Assembly (NCBI GenBank): GCA_007134405.1
Contig: SLKW01000422.1
Coordinates: 1-5,683 of the forward strand
From: Paracoccaceae bacterium
Lineage (GTDB): Bacteria; Pseudomonadota; Alphaproteobacteria; Rhodobacterales; Rhodobacteraceae
Length of the DNA: 5,683 bases
Direction of reading: 5' to 3'
Numbering within the stretch: the stretch's first letter is position 1; every line of letters starts with the position of its first letter. Made by a program: the position numbers and the translations under genes. A model generated the notes under the pieces. The model did not search any database. It was given only the letters and a program-made list of their open reading frames with translations, and had not been told where the DNA came from. Shown here piece after piece: positions 1-5,683 of this stretch.

Positions 1-54
1 GGGAGCGGGATGCGGGCGATGGACGCGCTGGCGAGGGGGCTGGCCGGCGCCTGA
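1..54 (+). CDS. C-terminal end of an unidentified gene (partial)
   Basis: Reading frame 1 is open from the window edge and ends in TGA at 52-54. It gives the 17 residues GSGMRAMDALARGLAGA. Every codon ends in G or C, as in the confirmed genes of this window, which is the main reason to think it is coding. The fragment is too short to assign a family or function. If real, it converges on glnD, with the two stop codons about 430 bases apart. The 11-bp tandem array begins ten bases after its stop. In DNA this rich in G and C a 17-codon open frame can arise by chance, so the call is tentative. Confidence 0.4.
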   Translation, partial: GSGMRAMDALARGLAGA

Positions 55-63
55 CGGCCCGCT

Positions 64-118
64 GGCAGGCGTATGGCAAGCGTATGGCAGGCGTATGGCA
101 GGCGTATGGCAAGCGTAT
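64..118. repeat. 11-bp tandem repeat, five units
   Basis: Five contiguous units of GGCARGCGTAT lie at 64-74, 75-85, 86-96, 97-107 and 108-118. They differ only at the fifth base, which is G, A, G, G, A in order. A sixth copy begins at 119 (GGCAG) and then diverges. The period is not a multiple of three, so no reading frame gives one repeated short peptide, and the array looks non-coding. It lies just downstream of the partial gene ending at 54. The near-identity of the units suggests recent slippage expansion. The period is close to one helical turn, so repeated protein-binding sites are possible but unproven. Confidence 0.9.
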
Positions 119-376
119 GGCAGAAGCGCGCGGTGGGTTGCGAGGGCGTTAACCGCGGGGCCGCGCGCGCGGGCCGGCGTCGGGCCGGGCCGAGAGGGGG
201 TGTTTGCGCATTTCTGGGCGAGATGAAGCGGCGCGCGGCCCTCGGGGGATGCGCCGGCGCAGCGGGAAACTGCCCTGCGGGCCGCTGCTTGCCCGGTCAC
301 GGCGTCGGAGAACGCGGGCTCATGCGCCGCCGCCGCTCTGGCCATCACCGCGCCCGCCACCACCGGTTTGGCCGAT
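119..376. other. Gene-free spacer between the two repeat arrays
   Basis: No convincing gene was found here on either strand. Open frames exist, but they give arginine- and alanine-rich translations typical of unconstrained GC-rich DNA and run into the repeats or opposite glnD. There is a run of alternating C and G near 162-171 and a compact inverted repeat at 154-165 (CGCGG, two-base loop, CCGCG). GCGCCGGCGC near 251-260 is a perfect palindrome. None is followed by a T-run on either strand, so I cannot name an intrinsic terminator for glnD or for the partial gene at 1-54. Confidence 0.55.
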
Positions 377-480
377 GCGTCGCGGGTCATCCGTCACGGG
401 CCATCGCGTCACGGGCCATCGCGTCAGGGGCCATCGCGTTAGGGGCCGAAGCGTCACGCGCAATCACAACACGCGCCATC
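377..480. repeat. 15-bp tandem repeat array abutting the 3' end of glnD
   Basis: Seven units match the plus-strand consensus GCGTCACGGGCCATC, which is GATGGCCCGTGACGC on the glnD strand. They lie at 377-391, 392-405 (one base short), 406-420, 421-435, 436-450, 451-465 and 466-480. The units at 406-420 and 421-435 differ by one base, while the outer units are more diverged, as expected of an array that grew by slippage and then decayed. A further degenerate copy (CGTCACTGGCC) starts at 481 and contains the glnD stop codon. The 15-bp period preserves reading frame. The function is unknown. Confidence 0.88.
387..479 (-). other. Small open frame inside the repeat, in frame with and just after glnD
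   Basis: After the glnD stop (TGA, 485-483) comes one CGG codon, then ATG at 479-477. This opens a 30-residue frame ending in TGA at 389-387. It is in the same frame as glnD and encodes degenerate five-residue repeats ending MAPDAMARDAMARDG. No clear Shine-Dalgarno sequence precedes the ATG. It could be read only by re-initiation after GlnD or by readthrough of its stop. More probably it is a by-product of a 15-bp repeat that lacks stops in this frame. I do not claim it is a gene. Confidence 0.2.
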
Positions 481-482
481 CG

Positions 483-3305
483 TCACTGGCCGCCCGCGCG
501 CCGGGCGCCGGCCTGGATCGCGGCGCGGAGCTTGCGCTCCAGCGCCTCCTGCCTTGCCTTGGTGTGCAGCTTCAGCCCGAACATGTCTTTCACGTAGAAG
601 GTGTCGACGACCTGCACCCCATAGGTCGCGATGACCGCCGACGCAATGTAGATGTTGTTCTCGGCCAGCGTGCGCGTCAGGTCGTAGAGAAGGCCCGGCC
701 GGTCGCGGGTATCGACCTCGATGAGCGTGTAGATGTCCGAGCCGTCGTTGTCGAAGCTGATCGTCGTGGGGATGCGGAACTGGCGTTCGCGTTTCTTGAC
801 GCGGTCGCGGTCCTTCAGCGCCTCGGTCGCCACGATCTCGCCGGCGAAGGTGCGTTCGATCATGCGGCGCAGGCGGGGCAGGCGATCGATCTCGTAGGGG
901 TGGCCCTCGGCGTCCTGGATCCAGAAGACGGCGGTGGCAAAGCCGTCCTTGGTTGTGTAGGTGCGCGCGTCCACGACATTGGCGCCGACGAGCGCCAGCG
1001 CGCCCGCCAGCCGCGAGAAGATGCCGGGATGGTCGGACAGGGCGAAACAGGCGCGGGTGGCGTCGCGGGCCTCGTCGGGGTGCAGGTCGATGCGGATCTC
1101 GCGTTCGCCGATGTCGCGCAGAAGCCGGGCGAAGACCTTGTGCGTCTCGGTCGAGAGGCCCTGCCAGTAGGGGCCGTAGTGGCGCGATGTCTCGGCGCGC
1201 AGATCGGTGCGCGGCCAATCTGACAGCGCGGCGCGCAGCGCGCGCTTGGCCGCGCTTTCGCGGTTCGAGCGGGTGACGGCCTCGAGCCCGGTTTCGAGCG
1301 CCGCGGCGGTGTCGCTATAGAGCCGTCGCAGCAGCATCGCCTTCCAGTTGTTCCATGTGCCGGGCCCGACGCCGCGGATGTCGCAGACCGTCAGCACGGT
1401 GAGCAGATCGAGGCGGCGTTTCGTCTGCACCGCGCGGGCGAAGTCGCGCACGGTGCGCGGGTCGCCGATGTCGCGCTTCTGGGCGGTGTCGGCCATCAGT
1501 AGGTGATGGCGGACCAGCCATTCCACCGTCTCGGCCTCTTCGGGGTTGAGGCCGAGGCGCGGGGCCACGCGCCGGGCGATCTGCGCGCCGAGGACCGAGT
1601 GATCCTCGGGCCGTCCCTTGCCGATGTCGTGCAGAAGGAGCGCGACATAGAGCACGCGCCGGCTCACGCCCTCCTCGAGGATGCGGCTGGCGATGGGCAG
1701 CTCTTCGAGGAGTTCGCCGCGCTCGATCTGGGCGAGGGTGGAGATGCATTGGATCGTGTGCTCGTCCACCGTGTAATGGTGGTAGACGTTGAACTGCATC
1801 ATCGCCACGATCGGCTCGAATTCGGGGATGAAGGCCGAGAGCACGCCCAGTTCGTTCATCCGCCGGAGCGCGCGTTCGGGGTTTCCGTGCTTGAGCATCA
1901 GGTCGAGGAAGATGCGCACGGCCTCGGGATCCTCGCGCAGGCGCATGTCGATCCGGTGCAGGTTGGCGGCGATGAGGCGCATCGCATCGGGGTGCAGGAG
2001 AAGGCCCGTGCGCAACGCCTCCTCGAAGATACGCAGAAGGTTCAGCGGGTCGGCCAGGAAGGTCGGGGGATCGATGACGTTCAGCCGGTTGAGATCCACC
2101 CGGTAGCCGGGCTTGACCTTTTTCTTGCGCCGCAGGAGGCGCAGCAGGTCGGGGGCGCGCTTGACGTGGCGGGCCTCCAGCCCGGTGAGAAAGATGCGCG
2201 TCAGCTCGCCCACATGGGTGGCGTGGCGGAAATAGGCCTGCATGAAATGCTCGACCCCGCGGCGGCCGCCCTGGTCGCGGTAGCCCATGCGCTCGGCCAC
2301 CTCGACCTGGAGATCGAAGGTCAGCTGCTCGGTCGCGCGGCCGGTGATGTGGTGCATGTGGCAGCGCACCGCCCAGAGGAAGGTCTCGGCGGCGCGGAAG
2401 TTCTGGTATTCATCCTCGGTGAAGAAGCCGTGCTCGACCAGTTCCTGCGCCTGGCCCACCCGGTAGAGGTACTTGGCGATCCAGTAGAGCGTCTGCAGGT
2501 CGCGCAACCCGCCCTTGCCCTCCTTGACGTTGGGCTCGAGCATGTAGCGCGCGCCGCCCTGCTTGCGGTGCCGCTCGGTGCGTTCAGCGAGCTTGGCCTC
2601 GACGAAATTCGACTGGGTATGGGCGAAGAGCTCGCCCCAGAGGCGGTCCTTGAGCTGGCGCGCCATGTCGCGGTCGCCGCAGAGGTAGCGGTTTTCCAGA
2701 AGCGCGGTGCGGATGGTGATGTCATCCTTCGCCAGGCGCAGGCAGTCGTCGACCGTGCGGCTGGCGTGGCCGATCTTCAGCTTCAGGTCCCACAGGATGT
2801 AGAGGGTCGATTCGATGACGCTTTCGGCCCAGCCGGTGACCTTCCAGGGGGTCAGGAACAGAAGATCGACATCCGAATGCGGGGCCATTTCGGCGCGGCC
2901 GTAGCCGCCCACGGCCATGACGCAGATCCTCTCGGCGCTGGTGGGGGTGGTGCTGGGGTGCAGGTCCGCCGAGGCGATGTTCGCCGCGGCGGTGACCACG
3001 ACATCGGTGAGCCAGGTCTGCGCCCGCACGAAGGAGCGCGCGTCGCGCGGGGCGGCGGCAAGGGCCGCGTCGAGCGTGTCGTGCCCGCGCTGCAGCGCCT
3101 CGGCCAGGACGCGGGTGACCGCCTGGCGGCGCGCCCGCGTGTCGGTTTCCGAGGCGAGCGCCCGGACCAGGTCGCGGTCGAGCGCGGCGATGTCGAGGAT
3201 CTGCGCCTCGGGGCAGATCATCGGCTCGCGCGGCAGGGGCGGCGCGGCGAGGATCCTGCCGGCGCCGGTCGGCAGGGTGGGTTCGGCGGGCAGGCCGGGG
3301 GTCAC
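483..3305 (-). CDS. glnD: Bifunctional PII uridylyltransferase / uridylyl-removing enzyme GlnD
   Basis: GlnD is the cytoplasmic sensor of nitrogen status. It uridylylates the PII proteins (GlnB, GlnK) when glutamine is low and removes UMP when glutamine is high, which controls glutamine synthetase and nitrogen-regulated transcription. The 940-residue product has the full family architecture. The nucleotidyltransferase motif GGYGRAEMAPHSDVDLLF lies at 133-150, with probable metal ligands D145 and D147. PNVKEGKGGLRDLQ follows near 258-271. The HD hydrolase domain has H509/H510, the HDIGKG core at 559-564, DHS at 568-570 and RHH at 599-601. Two ACT domains, expected to bind glutamine, lie near 748-825 and 859-930. 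No key motif is missing and there is no frameshift. The start chosen is GTG at 3305, 13 bases after the upstream lipoprotein stop, because GAGG lies six bases before it. An ATG at 3221-3219 would give 912 residues but has no good ribosome-binding site. Co-transcription with the lipoprotein gene is inferred. Confidence 0.97.
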   Translation of the reverse strand: MTPGLPAEPTLPTGAGRILAAPPLPREPMICPEAQILDIAALDRDLVRALASETDTRARRQAVTRVLAEALQRGHDTLDAALAAAPRDARSFVRAQTWLTDVVVTAAANIASADLHPSTTPTSAERICVMAVGGYGRAEMAPHSDVDLLFLTPWKVTGWAESVIESTLYILWDLKLKIGHASRTVDDCLRLAKDDITIRTALLENRYLCGDRDMARQLKDRLWGELFAHTQSNFVEAKLAERTERHRKQGGARYMLEPNVKEGKGGLRDLQTLYWIAKYLYRVGQAQELVEHGFFTEDEYQNFRAAETFLWAVRCHMHHITGRATEQLTFDLQVEVAERMGYRDQGGRRGVEHFMQAYFRHATHVGELTRIFLTGLEARHVKRAPDLLRLLRRKKKVKPGYRVDLNRLNVIDPPTFLADPLNLLRIFEEALRTGLLLHPDAMRLIAANLHRIDMRLREDPEAVRIFLDLMLKHGNPERALRRMNELGVLSAFIPEFEPIVAMMQFNVYHHYTVDEHTIQCISTLAQIERGELLEELPIASRILEEGVSRRVLYVALLLHDIGKGRPEDHSVLGAQIARRVAPRLGLNPEEAETVEWLVRHHLLMADTAQKRDIGDPRTVRDFARAVQTKRRLDLLTVLTVCDIRGVGPGTWNNWKAMLLRRLYSDTAAALETGLEAVTRSNRESAAKRALRAALSDWPRTDLRAETSRHYGPYWQGLSTETHKVFARLLRDIGEREIRIDLHPDEARDATRACFALSDHPGIFSRLAGALALVGANVVDARTYTTKDGFATAVFWIQDAEGHPYEIDRLPRLRRMIERTFAGEIVATEALKDRDRVKKRERQFRIPTTISFDNDGSDIYTLIEVDTRDRPGLLYDLTRTLAENNIYIASAVIATYGVQVVDTFYVKDMFGLKLHTKARQEALERKLRAAIQAGARRAGGQ

Positions 3306-3311
3306 GCCGGG

Positions 3312-3315
3312 CCTC
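3312..3315 (-). promoter_or_regulatory. Probable Shine-Dalgarno for the glnD GTG start
   Basis: On the minus strand GAGG is followed by CCCGGC and then the GTG codon at 3305, a spacing of six bases. It lies between the TGA of the upstream lipoprotein gene (3321-3319) and the start. It is what favours GTG over the internal ATG at 3221, whose upstream bases lack any purine-rich match. The closeness of stop and start fits re-initiation by the same ribosomes. Confidence 0.5.
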
Positions 3316-3318
3316 GCG

Positions 3319-4518
3319 TCAGAGCCCCGCCCCGGTGAAGCTGCGCGGGGCGCGGTCGAGGATCACCACCGCGTTGTCGCGGATCGTGGCGACGGCAAGG
3401 CCGCGGCGGTTGCCGCCGCTGGGCAGGAGGCGGAAGATGCCGTTGACGCCGGCAAAGCCCGATCCCTGCATCAGCGCGGTGCGCGACAGGGGGTCCGGCC
3501 GGCCGCTGCTGATCAGCGCGCCGACGGCGGCGACCCCGTCATAGGCGAGCCCCGCGATCGGGTGCGGATCGGCGCCATAGGCGTCGCGGTAGCGCGCCTC
3601 GAACCGGTCGGTCAGGGCGGGGTCGGGCTTGGCGAACCAGCCGCCCTGCAACCCGCGCAGCTCCAGCGAGGCGGGCGGGAGGTCCCAGCGGGTGAGGCCC
3701 ATGTACTGGAAGCGGTCGGGGCCGACGCGGTTGTCGGGCAGAAGCTGCGCCAGAAGCGGCAGCGCCCCGGCCGTGTCCGAGGAGAAGAGGAGCGACTGCG
3801 CGCCCGAGTTGCGCGCGCTTTCGGCGATCCGGGGCATGGCGTCGACAACGCCCTGCTGCGAGAAATCGAAGGTCTCGACCGCGACGAGGCTGGCCTGGCT
3901 GCCCAGTTCGGCGGAGCGCGCGGCCCGCACCGCGGCCTCGCCGGCGCCGGTGCGTTCGGCGATCAGCATCACCCGGCCCTGGCCCTGCGCGGCGGCATAG
4001 CTCATCAGGCGCTGCGCGGTGTTCTCGAACGTCAGGCCAAGCACGAAGACATTGCCGCCGGCGACCGCGACATCGTTGGAAAAGCTGAGCACGTTCACCC
4101 CGCGCTCGGCCACGGCATTGCCGACGGGGCGGGCCTCGCGGCCGTAGACCGGGCCGAGGATGATCTGCGCGCCCTCGTCCACGGCGCGGGCGGCGACCTG
4201 CGCGGCCTGCGCGGGATCGCCCGCCGTCGAATAGACCCGCAGATCCAGCCGCACGCCGGTCAGATCGCGCACCGCCAGGCGGGCGGCGTTCTCCAGGCTG
4301 TCGGCCAGCACGGTGTCGCCCGACTGGCCCGAGCCCGAGGGCACCAGCAGCGCGACCTGCACCGGGGTGCTCGGATCGATGCGCGCGGCGGAAGGCGCGG
4401 CGGCGGTGAAGCCGATCGGCTCGCAGGCCGCCAGTGCAAGGACGCCGGTCAGCGCGGCGAGGGCCCGCAGCGGCGCGTACTTGCCAAGACGGCGGGCAAC
4501 GGTGAGAAGAGCAGACAT
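3319..4518 (-). CDS. Penicillin-binding protein activator family lipoprotein (LpoA C-terminal-like)
   Basis: The 399-residue product begins with a lipoprotein signal: basic R9, R10, K13 and R18, a hydrophobic stretch at 19-31, and lipobox LAAC with the lipidated cysteine at C32. Glu at +2 argues against Asp-type inner-membrane retention, so the outer membrane facing the periplasm is likely. The rest has a type I periplasmic-binding fold: VQVALLVPSGSG near 53-64, ENAARLAVRDL near 76-86, GAQIILGPVYG at 116-126, VLSFSND near 143-149, and AYDGVAAVGAL near 325-335. Escherichia coli LpoA carries such a domain and activates PBP1a for peptidoglycan synthesis. Whether this shorter protein, without the N-terminal TPR-like half of LpoA, does the same is inference. 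A solute-binding protein is the alternative, but no transporter genes adjoin it. The ATG at 4518 is chosen because AAGGA lies five bases upstream and the signal peptide starts there. The frame stays open upstream but would run into rsmI. glnD follows after 13 bases. Confidence 0.88.
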   Translation of the reverse strand: MSALLTVARRLGKYAPLRALAALTGVLALAACEPIGFTAAAPSAARIDPSTPVQVALLVPSGSGQSGDTVLADSLENAARLAVRDLTGVRLDLRVYSTAGDPAQAAQVAARAVDEGAQIILGPVYGREARPVGNAVAERGVNVLSFSNDVAVAGGNVFVLGLTFENTAQRLMSYAAAQGQGRVMLIAERTGAGEAAVRAARSAELGSQASLVAVETFDFSQQGVVDAMPRIAESARNSGAQSLLFSSDTAGALPLLAQLLPDNRVGPDRFQYMGLTRWDLPPASLELRGLQGGWFAKPDPALTDRFEARYRDAYGADPHPIAGLAYDGVAAVGALISSGRPDPLSRTALMQGSGFAGVNGIFRLLPSGGNRRGLAVATIRDNAVVILDRAPRSFTGAGL

Positions 4519-4588
4519 CAAGTTCCTTTCCGGCGTGCTGCAGGAATGCCGGGCGCAGATTAAGGACAGAACGGGGGCAAGTAAACGC
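4519..4588. promoter_or_regulatory. Divergent intergenic spacer, presumed to hold both promoters
   Basis: These 70 bases separate the starts of the lipoprotein gene and rsmI, so signals for both directions should lie here or within the flanking genes. An inverted repeat, CCGGC at 4530-4534 and GCCGG at 4548-4552, encloses a palindromic CTGCAG. It might be an operator or a leader hairpin, but five-base arms in GC-rich DNA are weak evidence. For the leftward unit, TTTACT (4585-4580) and CTTAAT (4564-4559) loosely resemble -35 and -10 boxes, but their 15-base spacing is short. I see no convincing rightward promoter. Existence of the region is certain; its elements are guesses. Confidence 0.4.
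4524..4528 (-). promoter_or_regulatory. Shine-Dalgarno for the lipoprotein gene
   Basis: The minus strand reads GGAAAGGAACTTG before ATG, placing AAGGA five bases from the start. It is the best ribosome-binding site in the window and fixes the start at 4518 rather than any in-frame codon further upstream. Confidence 0.75.
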
Positions 4589-5512
4589 ATGTCAGCGGCG
4601 GACGGCCCGACGCGCACGAAGGACGGGGGCGGCCCGGCGCCGCTGGCGCCCGGTCTGTGGCTGGTCTCGACGCCCATCGGCGCGGCGCGCGACATCACGC
4701 TGCGCGCGCTCGACGTGCTGGGGGCCGCCGAGGTGCTGGCTGCCGAGGATACGCGCAGCCTGCGCCACCTGATGCAGATCCACGGGCTCAGCCCAGGCGC
4801 GCGGCCGCTTCTGGCCTATCACGACCATAACGGCGCGCGGATGCGCCCACGGCTGCTGGCGGCGCTGGCCGAGGGACGGTCGGTCGCCTATGCGTCCGAG
4901 GCCGGAACGCCGCTGGTCGCCGATCCGGGCTACCAGCTGGTGCGCGCCGCGGTGGCGGCGGGCCATCCGGTCCATGCCGTCCCCGGCGCTTCGGCGGCGC
5001 TGGCGGCGCTGGCGGTGGCGGGGCTGCCCACCGACCGCTTCGCCTTCCTGGGCTTTCCGCCCGCCCAGGCCGGGCCGCGCGCGACCTGGCTGGCGGAGGC
5101 CGCTGCGATCCCGGCCACCTGCATCTTCTACGATTCGCCCCGCCGGCTGTCGCGGCTTCTGTCCGAGATGATCGGGGTTTTCGGCGCCGACCGTCCGGCG
5201 GTCGTCTGCCGCGAACTGACCAAGCGCCACGAGGAGGTCATGCGCGGCACGCTCGCGGAGCTTGCCGCGGCCCTCGAGGGGCGCGAGGTCAAGGGCGAGG
5301 TCGTAGTGCTGACCGACCGGCCAAGCACCGCGGTGGTGGGCGCGGGCGATCTGGACGCGGCGCTCGATTCGGCGCTGGCGGGGCAGAGCCTGCGCGCGGC
5401 GGTAGACCAGGTGGCGGTCGAGACCGGCTTGCCGCGCCGGCAGGTCTACCAGGCCGCGCTGGCCCGCCAGAAGGCCAAGGACGGCGAGGGGGACGCCGAC
5501 GATGCGCGGTGA
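4589..5512 (+). CDS. rsmI: 16S rRNA (cytidine-1402-2'-O)-methyltransferase RsmI
   Basis: RsmI uses S-adenosylmethionine to methylate the 2'-O of C1402 in the decoding centre of 16S rRNA. RsmH adds the N4 methyl to the same base. The 307-residue product shows the tetrapyrrole-methylase-fold signatures in order: LWLVSTPIGAARDITLRAL near 23-41, AEDTR at 52-56, YHDHN at 77-81, the glycine-rich SEAGTPLVADPGYQLV at 103-118, VPGASA at 131-136, FLGFPP at 153-158, FYDSPRRL at 180-187, and RELTKRHEEVMRG at 208-220, then KGEVVVL at 235-241. Length is slightly above the usual 280-300, mostly from about 20 polar N-terminal residues before the conserved domain. The ATG at 4589 is the only reasonable start after the divergent spacer; its ribosome-binding site is weak (GGGGGC about 11 bases upstream). 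Its stop overlaps yraN by 11 bases, indicating one transcription unit. Confidence 0.96.
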   Translation: MSAADGPTRTKDGGGPAPLAPGLWLVSTPIGAARDITLRALDVLGAAEVLAAEDTRSLRHLMQIHGLSPGARPLLAYHDHNGARMRPRLLAALAEGRSVAYASEAGTPLVADPGYQLVRAAVAAGHPVHAVPGASAALAALAVAGLPTDRFAFLGFPPAQAGPRATWLAEAAAIPATCIFYDSPRRLSRLLSEMIGVFGADRPAVVCRELTKRHEEVMRGTLAELAAALEGREVKGEVVVLTDRPSTAVVGAGDLDAALDSALAGQSLRAAVDQVAVETGLPRRQVYQAALARQKAKDGEGDADDAR

Positions 5513-5683
5513 CGGGATCCGGGGCGCGACGGCCCATCAGGCTGGGCGCATGGCCGAGGCGCAGGTCGCCCGGCACTATGCCGCGCAGGGAATGACGCTG
5601 CACGCGGCCCGCTGGCGCGGCGCGGGCGGCGAGATCGACCTGATCCTGCGCGACGGCGACGGCTTCGTCTTTGTCGAAGTGAA
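5502..5683 (+). CDS. yraN: YraN/UPF0102 family protein, N-terminal part (cut by window end)
   Basis: The first 60 residues are visible and the frame is open at the edge. They match the small UPF0102 family, usually about 110-130 residues. G15, E19 and A23 lie in an N-terminal helix of the GxxAExxAxxY type, RWRGAGGEIDLI follows at 38-48, and VFVEV at 56-60 leads into a partial codon consistent with Lys. The pattern E44-x-D46 followed by E59-x-K is that of the PD-(D/E)XK nuclease fold, so a DNA-processing role is plausible, but the cellular function is poorly defined. ATG at 5502 overlaps the last 11 bases of rsmI, and GAGGGGG at 5486-5492 gives a ribosome-binding site nine bases upstream. An in-frame ATG at 5550 would remove part of the conserved helix. 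Translational coupling to rsmI is likely. Confidence 0.93.
   Translation, partial: MRGDGIRGATAHQAGRMAEAQVARHYAAQGMTLHAARWRGAGGEIDLILRDGDGFVFVEV

Noticed and set aside
129..165. Hairpins as intrinsic terminators for the converging genes
   Set aside because: CGCGGT/ACCGCG has a 17-base loop, and CGCGG/CCGCG has only a two-base loop. Neither is followed by a T-run, and such short arms are common by chance at this GC content.
377..480. CRISPR array
   Set aside because: The units are contiguous 15-mers with no unique spacers, and there are no cas genes nearby.
73..1223. Plus-strand open frames across the tandem arrays and the 3' part of glnD
   Set aside because: Their repeated peptides simply translate the DNA repeats, and they continue antisense through the ACT domains of glnD. 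No start signal or domain supports them.
1503..3338. Long plus-strand open frame (611 codons) opposite glnD
   Set aside because: It lies wholly antisense to a complete, motif-rich glnD. Its Val-, Gly-, Ala-, Glu- and His-rich translation is what the complement of high-GC third positions yields. It has no recognisable domain.
2917..4563. Long plus-strand open frame (548 codons) opposite the lipoprotein gene and the start of glnD
   Set aside because: It spans two real genes on the other strand and their junction, shows no family motif, and is explained by the scarcity of stops in GC-rich DNA.
4313..4588. N-terminal extension of rsmI
   Set aside because: The added residues lie antisense to the signal-peptide end of the lipoprotein gene and precede all RsmI motifs; they are only an open-frame extension.
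4519..4698. N-terminal extension of the lipoprotein gene to an upstream ATG
   Set aside because: It would cross the divergent spacer and overlap rsmI, bypass a strong Shine-Dalgarno at 4524-4528, and bury the lipoprotein signal peptide inside the protein.

Overview
The window is very GC-rich, with almost every third codon position G or C. Its proteins and gene order suggest an alphaproteobacterium, most likely of the Rhodobacteraceae. This is judged from recognised motifs and composition only; no search was run. All four recognised genes look intact and of housekeeping type. No insertion sequence, CRISPR array, tRNA, rRNA or phage gene was seen.

Layout. Bases 1-54 hold the probable last 17 codons of an unidentified plus-strand gene. 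Bases 55-482 are a gene-free gap where that gene and glnD converge. The gap holds two unrelated short tandem arrays: five 11-bp units at 64-118 and seven units of about 15 bp at 377-480. The second array runs up to, and partly into, the 3' end of glnD. From 483 to 3305 on the minus strand lies glnD, the PII uridylyltransferase/uridylyl-removing enzyme. Thirteen bases upstream of it, on the same strand (3319-4518), is a lipoprotein of the penicillin-binding-protein-activator (LpoA C-terminal-like) family. A 70-base divergent spacer separates this from rsmI (4589-5512, plus), the 16S rRNA C1402 2'-O-methyltransferase. rsmI overlaps the start of a yraN-family gene, which is cut off by the window end.

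How the genes relate. There are two divergent transcription units. The leftward one joins a cell-envelope lipoprotein to the central nitrogen sensor GlnD, with spacing that suggests translational coupling. The rightward one joins an rRNA methyltransferase to a small protein with a nuclease-like fold. The head-to-head rsmI/lpoA arrangement with yraN close by recalls the enterobacterial yraL-yraM-yraN locus, which supports the lipoprotein assignment. The placement of glnD behind the lipoprotein and the two tandem arrays downstream of glnD are the least ordinary parts. No convincing new multi-gene system is visible.
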